Source of the DNA: Phoronis ovalis
Lineage: Eukaryota; Phoronida; Phoronidae
Direction of reading: 5' to 3'
Assembly: GCA_028565635.1 (NCBI GenBank)
Contig: JAOXYB010047447.1
Location: 1 to 12,142, forward strand
DNA: 12,142 nt
Below are positions 1 to 8,134 of the stretch, piece after piece. The position numbers were made by a program, and so were the translations under genes. Numbering within the stretch: position 1 is the stretch's first letter; each line of letters opens with the position of its first letter. A model generated the notes under the pieces. It did no database searches. It saw only the letters and a list, made by a program, of their open reading frames with translations, and was not told where the DNA came from.

Positions 1-262
1 GAGATGGAACTATCGTTCCTTCCGAAGGAATCTCTAGGAACATGCGTAAATGGTTGGTTGTTACGATAATTGTCATTAGTTGTTTTCTTTAATGCAATGC
101 AGTTTATAATATATAGCTGCATAGCAGAGAAGGTTGTTGATACAAAAGCAAAAATATATAGACATAATTACTAAACATTGTTGTAATATTTGCACTAGAC
201 GGATCAAGCAACTTTTGAGGTCAAGTACAAACGTTAAAATGGGTCAGGAGTCTCCCCAGGGT

Positions 263-541
263 GCAATGCTCGCCCTTAAAAATTGGCAATGCTCGCTGCT
301 CGCACTTAACAAGAGAAATTAACAACCAAACAAAAAAACAGGTCGCGGCAAGTTATTAAAATAGAAAGCGGCAAGTTATAACAATTGAAAGCGGTAAGTT
401 ATAAAAATAGAAAGCAAAAAAAAATGGTCGCCAAAATAAATTGCCTTGCGGCAAGTAAAAATAAATAATGCAAAAAAAAATGGCTGACAAAAGAAAATGC
501 TCCCTGCTCGGACTTAACAGACCCCAATGCTCGCTGCTCGC
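263..541. repeat. Dispersed AATGCTCGCTGCTCGC motif cluster
   Basis: A GC-richer motif recurs four times in otherwise AT-rich DNA. The full form AATGCTCGCTGCTCGC is at about 287-303 and again at 525-541. A shorter form is at 263-279 and a variant (AAATGCTCCCTGCTCGG) at 495-511. Three of the four copies are followed by a CTTAA or ACTTAAC tail, so the repeated unit is slightly longer than the core. No protein or RNA gene is recognised. It is probably part of a local or dispersed repeat, with the 23-bp tandem array lying between the copies. Confidence 0.6.
345..413. repeat. 23-bp tandem repeat, three copies
   Basis: Three consecutive 23-bp units begin at 345, 368 and 391. Each starts GCGGCAAGTTAT or GCGGTAAGTTAT and ends in GAAA. 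They differ from one another at only a few bases, so the duplication is either recent or conserved. The downstream sequence (GCAAAAAAAAATGG at about 411 and again near 469) extends the similarity loosely. This is minisatellite-like non-coding DNA. Confidence 0.8.
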
Positions 542-560
542 GAAAACTCCCCAATAGGCC

Positions 561-1403
561 TCAAATGTTTTATAATATATGATGCCTCATTTACATACAC
601 AGCTGGTCATGAACCTAAGAGTTCCCAACATATTCGGCCAGCATATCACATTTTGTGAATAAATTGCAAGAGTACATGCAAGGCTCAAATACATGCATCA
701 TTGTTCATTCACAAATATATGCTACCGGTGGCTCCACCAAGTTCACGCAAATAATTTGTTATCAAAGTGTTCTAACAAGGTTAATTATACTATCTCGATT
801 TATACATATTTCTTCACCATGCTCCATATACTTGTATCTAGATTGGATCTAATATAATTTGGTTAAGGAAGCATAAATGGAGGTGCAAAACATGTACAAT
901 TTATGTTTTCAAAATGTTGTGTTATTTTTTATACATTTAAATTCAAGCGTGGTGTATACAAAATTCTGCCAAAATGGCACCGCAGCATTATATATGCTTT
1001 AACTATTCAGCATTACAACTATACTAAATAGCACTGGTCATTAATATTTGTGGCGAGGGGCGGGAGCTGGCAAAAATAAGTGTCAAAAGTTTAAATCTCT
1101 TTCAAAGGGGGGGGGAACAAAAAAGTTTCTTTCTGTTTTTGGCTGAGAACTATTACATTGAAGTGTATAGAACCACAAATACTGCCATTAAATCACAAGA
1201 CAAAGTATCGAAAAGTAAAACAAAATCTGGGGAGAACCCAGATCCCAAAAAAAGATACAGGTAAATATGTGCATTCTTCATATTCAATAGCTACAACGAA
1301 GTAGAACAAATCCTCCCAGCAGCAAAATTAGTTTATATATATAAAAAAACTCACCTCGCCTTTGACGGGTGTAGGATGTTAAGTTTCCTCAATCTCGGAA
1401 CTT
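561..1403. other. No gene seen; AT-rich non-coding stretch
   Basis: No frame here has convincing protein-like composition or splice context. The only obvious low-complexity feature is a run of nine G at 1107-1115. The part next to 1404 may be the 3' untranslated tail of the retrotransposon remnant on the minus strand, but its end cannot be placed without other copies. Confidence 0.5.
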
Positions 1404-2166
1404 TTACCAAAGTCCTGGGAGTTTGAGGGTGCTGCGTAGAATTTTGGCTGTACCTAGCAGTGCGCTCTTATGTATGGTAGTGCTATCGTGTTGTCCTGGT
1501 ATTTCATTGAGCCGCTGTTGGTGCATCGATGTTGTAGCACCCAGGGCACACACGACTACTGGGATAACTTTTGTATCCATTTTCCGTATCCTGCTCAGTT
1601 CTTCCCTTAGTGGTTGATATTTTTCTATCTTTTCATGTTCTTTCTTCTTGATGTTGGTATCATTCGGAATTGCTATGTCTATGATAACTGTTTTCTTCTT
1701 GTCTTTGTCTATGATTACTATAGCAGGTTGATTGGCCATGACTTGCTTATCCGTTTGGATGTGGACATCCCAGAGTAGTTTAGTTTGTTCATTCTCAACT
1801 ACCTTGGCTGGTATTTCCCACCAGCAGTTCATTGGCTCTTCCAGAGTTTATTAATTCCTTGCAATGCTTCTGTATATTATCATTGCTACTTGGTTGTGTC
1901 TCTCTGTGTAAGCCGTACCTGCGAGTTGTTTGGATCCACTGATGATGTGTTGAATTGTTTCATTATTCTCGTTGCATAATCTGCATCTGGGATCTTGCCT
2001 GGTATGGTATATTATCTTAGCTTCTATTGCTCTGGTTTTTAGTGCTTGTTCTTGAGCTGCTAATATTAGAGCCTCGGTGTTATCACGTACGGGTTTTTTT
2101 CAGCCATTGGTATAGGTCTTTGGGAGGTCTGCAACGTCTGAGAGTATTTGGCAATCAGCAGTAAAT
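1404..2166 (-). pseudogene. Decayed C-terminus of a REL-type (R2-like) non-LTR retrotransposon polyprotein
   Basis: Read on the minus strand, this is the end of a reverse transcriptase/endonuclease polyprotein. It contains, in order: a TEALILAAQEQAL segment; a zinc knuckle region beginning CRLCNENNETIQHI; an AGTAYTERHNQVA segment; a restriction-like endonuclease region (VIIDIAIPNDTNIKKKEHEK); and the characteristic ending LGTAKILRSTLKLPGLW before a stop. These are typical of the PD-(D/E)XK-endonuclease group of non-LTR elements (R2/R4/NeSL-like). It is broken: there is a TGA at 2102-2100 next to an A-run and two adjacent TAA codons at 1853-1848. The last zinc-knuckle Cys is Ser (HIISGS), and the family's PD is PA (NQPAIVIID), so the nuclease would be inactive. 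The RT domain is absent, consistent with 5' truncation. The family call is from memory of conserved motifs, not from a search. Confidence 0.85.
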
Positions 2167-2193
2167 TAGAGTGCACGTTGGACCTAGAAACGT

Positions 2194-2393
2194 ACGTAAA
2201 GTCAGAACCAGATTCAGATTCAGATTCAGAACCAGATTCAACGTAAAGTGAGAACCAGATTCAGATTCAGAACCAGATTCAACGTAAAGTCAGAATCAGA
2301 TTCAGATTCGAAAAAAAAAATCAAAAATCAAAATGCCCTCAATGCAGGTATTTGATAAAAAAACATGACTTTTAACTATTTTTTCGTTTCCAC
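2194..2393 (+). repeat. Left inverted terminal repeat of the foldback element
   Basis: The outer part is three subunits beginning ACGTAAAG at 2194, 2241 and 2282, of 47, 41 and about 29 bp. The second is one AGATTC hexamer shorter than the first. Each subunit is built from AGAACC and AGATTC blocks. The inner part (2311-2393) is A-rich, then AATGCCCTCAATGCAGGTATTT, then TGACTTTTAAC, ending TTTCCACTG. It pairs with 3260-3440 on the opposite strand. Confidence 0.85.
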
Positions 2394-2394
2394 T

Positions 2395-3240
2395 GATCGC
2401 TATTGCTGGAAATTTGGTTGCTTAACAACAATGATTGTTTTGCTTTTTTGTGAGTATTCTAGTTTTATAACTAGTGTTACTAGCTTTTTCGTTTATCTGC
2501 TAAAAATCCGTGAATATACTCAAAAATATTGTTTGAGATATTTTGAAAATTATCTGTTAATACGGGTTAGCATAAAAGAAGAAATGAGCAAAGAGATAAT
2601 TTTTTGTGGAATCCGTTGACATCACCGACCTTTATAAAAAAATGACTTTTTGAACATTTTGAGGTGCACAACTTTTTTTTATCCCCAGAGCCAGATTCAG
2701 AATCAGATTCAGAATAAACTAAGTCCGAACGTTGCGGCCTCAAATTTCGAGCGATATAGCTGGAAATTTAGTTGCTTAGCAACAATGTTTTTTTCACTTT
2801 TTCGTGAGTATTCAGTCTAGGTGCGTCTGAAGAAACTTTGTTACTAGCTTTTTGGTTTATCTGCTAAAAATCCGTGAATATATTAAAAAAATGGTTTGAA
2901 ATATTTTGAAAATTATCTGTTAATACGGGTTAGCATAAAAGAAGAAATGAGCCGATTTTTATAAAAAGAATGACTTTTTGAACATCTTGAGGTGCACAAC
3001 TTTTTTTATCGCCAGAACCAGATTCAGACTCAGATTCAAAATAAATTAAGTCCGAACGTTGCGGCCTCACATTTCGATCGCTATAGCTGGAAATTTAGTT
3101 GCTTAGCAACAATTTTTTTTCACTTTTTTGTGAGCATTCTATGTGCGTATGAAGAAACTTTTATGACTAGTGTTACTAGCTTTTTGGTTTATCTGCTAAT
3201 TAAAAATCCGTGAAAATTTTCAGAAAAATCGCTTGGAAAC
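2395..3240 (+). repeat. Three internal direct repeats (about 325-355 bp unit)
   Basis: Copy A runs about 2395-2750, copy B about 2751-3076, and copy C about 3077-3240 (truncated). Each begins near GCTATAGCTGGAAATTT (GCTATTGCTGGAAATTT in A), continues through GTTGCTTAGCAACAA, TGTTACTAGCTTTTT, TTATCTGCTAA and ATCCGTGAA. Copies A and B then share AATTATCTGTTAATACGGGTTAGCATAAAAGAAG, TTTTTGAACAT, GAGGTGCACAAC, a short GATTCA array and AAGTCCGAACGTTGCGGCCTCA. Copy B lacks some of the end of A (AGAGATAATTTTTTGTGG). No protein is encoded. Confidence 0.85.
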
Positions 3241-3259
3241 CTTCACCTTTTGAAAAAAA

Positions 3260-3440
3260 CAGTGGAAACAAAAAAGTTAAAAGTCGTGGTTTTTTACCAA
3301 ATACCTGCATTGAGGGCATTTTGATTTTTTGATTTTTTTTCGTATCTGAATCTGGTTCTGAATCTGAATCTGAATCTGGTTCTGACTTTACGTTGAATCT
3401 GGTTCTGAATCTGAATCTGAATCTGTTTCTCACTTTACGT
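3260..3440 (-). repeat. Right inverted terminal repeat of the foldback element
   Basis: This is the reverse complement of the left arm. It starts CAGTGGAAAC, runs through GTTAAAAGTCG and AAATACCTGCATTGAGGGCATT, then a T-rich stretch, then GAATCT/GGTTCT subunits ending CTTTACGT at 3386-3393 and 3433-3440. The last subunit is 47 bp, the same as the outermost left subunit. The arm has one fewer ACGTAAAG subunit than the left arm. The reverse frame here gives an artificial Ser-Asp-Glu-Pro repeat protein that is only a by-product of the hexamers. Confidence 0.85.
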
Positions 3441-3441
3441 A

Positions 3442-3670
3442 GTTGCCGAGTAGTTGTTTTCTATGATATCTCTCGAATAATCTTACCAGCCGTGAAGGTT
3501 ACACAGTCGATCACATAAACCAGTGCCTTGCCGAAAAGACAACAACAGGCAAAGGCCGCTCAGCCGGTTTCGCCGCAGCTGCGTGCGATCACCAACATTT
3601 TAATTGGGGGATGTACAGCCAAGAATCTGAAAACATGATTCAGTTAAACCAAAAAAACAGGAGTTAAATT
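3442..3670. other. CpG-rich segment abutting the foldback element; unassigned
   Basis: About 3520-3600 is distinctly richer in G, C and CpG than its surroundings (GGCCGCTCAGCCGGTTTCG, CCGCAGCTGCGTGCG). A plus-strand frame is open from 3467 to the stop at 3665-3667 (66 codons) but lacks an early ATG. On the minus strand, a frame starting MLVIARSCGETG stops and then resumes as AAFACC...FGKALVYVIDCVTF. Neither matches a family I recognise, and no tRNA- or snRNA-like boxes were found. It may be a piece of another repeat into which the foldback element inserted, or an old exon. The 3' part (3620-3670) returns to AT-rich sequence. Confidence 0.35.
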
Positions 3671-3852
3671 GCTTTATTCCTGCATATCAAATAACATCGA
3701 TCATACCTAAATATTTTAGATATGAAAAATAGGGATACAAAGTACTTGTAGATGAGCATTTATAAAGAACCAATAACATCATTATAGTTTGTCTATGATT
3801 ATATTTCGTTCTAAAAATAGGTTCCAGCAAAGTATTTGAAATTTACCTGAAA

Positions 3853-3858
3853 TTTATT
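3853..3858 (-). promoter_or_regulatory. Possible poly(A) signal of the EGF-domain gene
   Basis: TTTATT on the plus strand reads AATAAA on the minus strand, about 280 bp past the stop codon at 4138-4136. Another AATAAA lies at 3678-3673. In DNA this AT-rich the hexamer occurs often by chance, so this is only the nearest plausible signal. Confidence 0.25.
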
Positions 3859-4135
3859 TTTACAATAAAGCTACGAATATCTAAATTTATCATTTCCGTG
3901 TTTAATTCACCAAAGCTCATTTTATATATGTTGCAGATCATGTTAAGATATTGTTGTACTAAAGCTGGGAAGGAGCTTATTCAATATGGTAAAAAAAATC
4001 TTTAGCAAGTTCATTATGTTCTTTTGGGCTAATAATGCTGGGCAGAACGAATTCAAGTGTAGGTTGTGATGCGCAAAATCTAACTTGCGTAAATTAGGAT
4101 GAGACAATGAGTTACATTAAAGTTGTTGCTTGAAT

Positions 4136-6920
4136 TTAGACACGCAAAGAAATGTTCCACTTTTTCTGCCTTCTTTTCTTGTACATTACGCAAGCCACAG
4201 CTATCATCAGCACAGCGACACACAACATGACTAATACCAACAGCATGGAAATAAGCCACGTAGGAGTTGGCGCATCCAGGAGAGGACTGAAAGTCTCGCA
4301 AAAATCTCCAGTGTAATTGCGCCAACACGCACAACTTTCCATTTGATTGACGTCATTGCGGGGGACACAATAGCCATGATGACTGCAGTTTAAGAGACAT
4401 TTGTATGGTTGCACGGCTGTAGGTGGTGTGTAAATAGTGCACGCTCCAGTAGTACCATCCTTTGTATAATCATTCCAACATTCACATTCAAGTTCGTTAC
4501 GGTCACCAATACAATTTCCAAAACCGCAGTCCATTCCACACTGTCGGTCACAAAATTCACCTAAAAGGAATATAATATTTGTAAACCAATATGAGTGTTG
4601 CTTTCTTTGAAGTAAATTTATAAAAAATACAATCATTGTCTTCCGGTACCTACATACAGGTAAATTACAATTTAGTTATCTCCGAATTCCTAGCCAATGT
4701 ATTTATAATATATGAGGGTAACTTATTTTCTTAAAACTATACATGCATTACTAATTTTGTAGTGTTCTGACTTTTTTCATTAAATGGCAATTAGAATTCA
4801 CCAGCAATTTTAGTATATTTTTGAGCGCACTCATATAGTATAGAGGTGTTTCAAAACAAATACTTTCTTTATTATATCTTATTTCTTTTTTATAGAACAG
4901 AACATGTATTAGCTAAGTGAAAAGTTTATTATGAATTGCAGAGGTGCTTGTATATCGATATAAGACATTTTGTGAAAACGCACTTTGTATTGCTCGTTAC
5001 TGTAGGTATCCGAGTTAAGCTCTCTTCCGATAAACTGCTAAAGTTACTCGGATTTGATGACGTTCTAAAGCATGGAGTATATCATTCATGCAACGCGAAA
5101 TGTTCTTGTATTCATTGAATGTAATTTCGGTCTGTGCAATGTGATAAGCGTTATGTTTTATTTTCGCTTTTTAGAATTAATTTAATATTATATTTTTTCC
5201 AAGACTCGCCTCATATACTAGAGTACAAAATACACTACAAATAGTAGGGTCATAAAGCCAGGACTATTTTCTTTGCTGACCAGAGCTCTCGCTCTTATTG
5301 ACATTTCCAGTTGTCTAGTGCAATCGTTTTATTTTCCTCGTAAAAAAACTTACTAACAAACAAATGTTCCTCTGTCTCAGATGCAGTATTTTGCTGGATG
5401 AAAGTTTGATAAATATCTCTCCATGGCAAATACGTATACCTGAAATACGCTGTAACTATTTTGAATGTCGTATGCTGTGTTGAGGTGGGAAGGGTCGTAT
5501 TATCTCGTATAGTATTTTCGTGATCCGCAATTACAGTAATTTTATTTTCTATGAACTGCGGTCACTAAAAAATACTCCCCCCCATTTCCTTCCCAATTTT
5601 CCGCCACAATAGATATAACATCTGTTATAAAATTTTGACTTGTCAAGTTTGACAAACACATTTATTTTATTTTTCCAATTCTTTATTTTATACTTTGATT
5701 AAAATGCTCGTTTACAGCTGCAAAACAAGTTTCTATTCATTTTGACAATATGCTGCTTGAAAGCTGTTAGAAACAGTACAACAAAATCAAAACTGATCAA
5801 AATCTACTTATTTCGCATATCAACAAAGAATGTATTATTGTTACACAATGTTCTTACATTTCAAAAACAGAGATAAATCTTCAGACTGTTTTCAACAACA
5901 AGCTTACTCTCTTTACTGTGATATCATATCTGGGGCTACATCTATTTTAGCTACCAGTCGAAAGAAAGTTAAAACGTTTATAACAGTTTTTGGTTTTTGA
6001 GTACAGAAATGAGTTTAATTTTAAAAAGTATAAGTTGTTTTACTGTTGAAATATAAATAAAAAAGCGACAGTACTCCAAAATGTTCTGTTGTGTCGTGTC
6101 ACCTTAGTATTTCATTAAAAACCTTGTACTCAACCTTACTAAATATTGTAGCAACTAATTAAAAGTATTGTTGCCTAGATTTTTGTACCTTTACCTCTAT
6201 ACCACATAACATAGCAGTGTACGTACCTGTCCAGTTTTCATGACATATACATCTTTGTAGTGATAATGTTCCGTTTTCACACTTCACTTCACCATGCTTG
6301 CAAAAACCCATGAGAAGTCCACACAGTGAGTTTCCGAGGCTTTCGGTCGTAGCTGCCTCATGTGTGTCACTACAGTTTGTTCCAGTGTACGGATAGACAC
6401 AAATACAAGTTACGTAAGAAAAAACGTCGCAGTTACGGACGCAGGTTGCTCCGTTTTTACATTGATTACCATAAAGAAGACATACGTTGCTAGGACATGA
6501 TGGTGACGTTTTTGCTGTGGTGATCATTACTACTGTTGGTTCGTCGCTTGTTTGCTCCTTGGTTACAGGTACTGTTACACTAGATTCTGCGATGTTTTCA
6601 CATCGCGGACCTTCATGTGACGGTGTACACTCACATCTAGGTATGATGGCATCATGTAATCGTCGACATCGGCAAGAACCACCATTAAGGCACAGATTCC
6701 TATGCCAGGGCAAATCGCAAAGGGTAACGCATTGATCAGGTTGAACAGATGTTGTTGGTTGAGTTGCCATTTCAAATGTTATAATTCCTTCATCTGAGAC
6801 TGTTGAACTCCCAGTAAGTGGCTCAGTATTATTCAATAAAGCACTTTCGGTTGTGAAGGCAGACTTAGACGTAAACCAAAAAGCACACAAACATAATAAT
6901 CTGGTGCAAAATAGATCCAT
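4136..6920 (-). CDS. Type I membrane protein with five EGF-like domains (two coding exons)
   Basis: The coding exons are 6920-6227 and 4560-4136. They join in phase 1 (ACAG|GTACGT donor, TTCCTTTTAG acceptor) to give 372 residues. The chosen start is the ATG at 6920 (ACAATGG, good context); the frame is open upstream but has no ATG there. Residues 1-21 are a signal peptide. EGF-like domains lie at about 64-107, 142-183, 200-235, 239-272 and 286-319; four end in the C-x-C-x5-G-x2-C signature. The first two have eight cysteines rather than six. Removing the intron completes domain 3 (HENWTG|EFCD). Ser/Thr-rich linkers (22-62, 109-141) look O-glycosylated, and six N-x-S/T sites are extracellular. 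A membrane segment (333-357) is followed by a 14-residue basic tail starting KKRRQKK. It should sit at the cell surface with its EGF array outside; the partner is unknown. An extra skipped exon cannot be excluded. Confidence 0.87.
4561..6226 (-). other. 1,666-bp intron of the EGF-domain gene
   Basis: On the minus strand the intron begins GTACGTACAC after exon end GGACAG and ends ATATTCCTTTTAG. It is AT-rich, contains a run of seven C at 5578-5584 (plus strand), and shows no clear further EGF exon in any frame. A plus-strand open stretch at about 4940-5118 has no supporting family features. Confidence 0.8.
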
Positions 6921-7939
6921 TGTTATTGTATGGTCCAATGATACAAAGATCGACGCTAATAACGCATTTTTTTGTTCTTTGCTATTTTCAAATGCATTAG
7001 AAATAATTCATTTCACAGAAGTTATAAATTAGGTAGCAGTTTAATTACGCAGGTGATGATTCCCTGATAGCAACAGAGCAGAGCTGTATTGCTTGTTCAT
7101 CAACAGAGCACTGTCATGCTATATGTCTGTAATATAGAAACATTCAAAATATATCGTTGAAGTATTAACAAAATACACATTTACTTCATAATCTGCTTAT
7201 TAAAATTATTAGAAACCACAGTCTCCTTACTTAGAATATGTTTCTATTGTTTTGCAGGGCACGGTGTGCTTTCTCGATATTCATTGTAACTGTAAATATA
7301 TTTATTTGTTATATAGCATCTGATGACGTTACCTGGCAGTGAGTTTAATTTCCTCTTTGAAACTATCAACACAGTTTGGAAGCAGTTATTTCCAACTAAT
7401 GAATCTTTATTTTCTCTTGATAGTTTAATTTGTTACAAAATCTTGTATCGCAAAGCAAATGTTTTCTTACTGTAATGTGTGTCTAACTCTGGTGCTTCCT
7501 CGTACTTTTGAAGGATTGGCTCTCTAGCTAACACGGAAGAAAAACATAGTCTTAAGTAGCTCATAAGTATGTTAATTGCAAAAACTTGATTTATGATGTG
7601 TCATGATTAGCAATCAAAGACACCTAAATGCTGGTAATTACAATAATTATTGCGCTATTACAAAATAAACACATCCAATTATACCTTTATCTCCAAGAAA
7701 TTCTGCTAAATATTTACTTCCAAAATTACTATAGCCTCTCGGTTTAATTTTATAAATTAAAATGTGTTACTTTAGCTTTTATTTTAAAAAAGTAATTTCT
7801 TCAGGCCTGACTTAGTCTGCATAAACTTCATTATCTCAGAACAAAATTCATTGTATTAGAATATTCGAAAACGTCTTATATCAGAACACAATAAAATAGA
7901 TGTTTTTCAAAAACATTTTTTTTAGTTATATACAACGTC
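6921..7939. other. Upstream region of the EGF-domain gene; no gene seen
   Basis: This should hold the promoter and 5' leader of the minus-strand EGF gene, but no core element can be assigned with confidence. A TTTATAA-like stretch lies near 7020-7030. A three-codon upstream ORF (ATG CGT TAT TAG) lies at 6967-6956. A 10-bp direct repeat CAACAGAGCA occurs at 7071-7080 and 7101-7110. The rest is AT-rich with no protein-like frame. Confidence 0.4.
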
Positions 7940-8134
7940 TTAATGTACTGGTTTCTTTAGAGTTTCATCCATCAACGTCATCATTAACTCTTGCCGCCTG
8001 CGAACAGCAGGGTTGTCGATACACATCTTTCTGGATGTATATCCGGTAATGTTTCGTAAGTACATACCCAAATTTACAAAAGTAGCTAAATAAATATTGT
8101 ATTTTATATGACATGCGGGATGACGTGATAATTT
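7940..8134 (-). CDS. Weak candidate 3'-terminal exon, unknown protein
   Basis: A minus-strand frame is open for 64 codons from 8134 to the TAA at 7942-7940. It includes two internal ATGs (8065 and 8026) and the protein-like stretch CIDNPAVRRRQELMMTLMDE. A possible acceptor (ATTTATTTAG) lies near 8090, and an AATAAA lies at 7783-7778 downstream. No family is recognised. The same DNA is also open on the plus strand between good splice signals, so at most one reading is likely to be real. Its base composition is less AT-rich than the flanks. Confidence 0.2.
   Translation of the reverse strand, partial: KLSRHPACHIKYNIYLATFVNLGMYLRNITGYTSRKMCIDNPAVRRRQELMMTLMDETLKKPVH
7961..8055 (+). CDS. Weak candidate internal exon, unknown protein
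   Basis: A good acceptor (GGTTTCTTTAG) precedes 7961 and a near-consensus donor (GTAAGTAC) follows 8055. The 95-bp interval is open in the frame starting at 7962 and ends in phase 1. It competes with an antisense frame over the same bases. No domain is recognised. It could join in frame to the candidate exon at 9870-10043, which starts in phase 1. That compatibility has a one-in-three chance of being coincidental. Confidence 0.2.

Larger units (their letters stand above)
2194..3440. mobile_element. Foldback-type element with long subrepeat-bearing inverted termini
   Basis: The two ends are long imperfect inverted repeats (about 200 bp left, 180 bp right) around an interior of about 870 bp. 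Both ends start ACGTAAAGT when read inward, continue through GATTCA-rich tandem subunits, then an A-rich stretch, then a shared block containing AATGCCCTCAATGCAGGTATTT and finally TTTCCACTG. The interior is three copies of one repeat and has no transposase-like frame, so the element is non-autonomous. Long arms made of short tandem subunits are the hallmark of foldback elements such as Drosophila FB and sea urchin TU. No convincing target-site duplication is visible: the left flank ends CTAGAAACGT and the right flank begins AGTTGCCGAG. The exact ends are therefore uncertain by a few bases. Confidence 0.8.

Noticed and set aside
1423-1979. Plus-strand frames over the retrotransposon remnant
   Set aside because: They are antisense shadows; the family motifs are on the minus strand.
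2365-3213. Plus-strand frames within the foldback element interior
   Set aside because: They follow the internal repeat copies, are hydrophobic because of T-rich DNA, and do not keep the same frame in all copies.
3200-3433. Minus-strand frame rich in Ser, Asp, Glu and Pro (SEPDSDSDSEPDSD)
   Set aside because: It lies wholly in the right foldback arm, and its amino-acid repeats are just the GATTCA-type hexamers read in frame; no gene features.
3520-3620. A tRNA or spliceosomal RNA gene in the CpG-rich segment
   Set aside because: No B-box GGTTCRANNCC, no cloverleaf and no recognisable U1/U2/U4/U6 blocks were found on either strand.
101-4716. TTTATAATATAT shared at about 103, 569 and 4699
   Set aside because: Such strings are expected by chance in DNA this AT-rich, and the flanks do not match.
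6487-6775. Frames overlapping EGF exon 1 on both strands
   Set aside because: They are shadows of the EGF coding exon and lose the cysteine pattern.
6920-6938. An upstream start for the EGF protein giving six more residues
   Set aside because: The codon at 6938 is TTG, not ATG. The ATG at 6920 has good context and puts the hydrophobic signal peptide at the very N-terminus.
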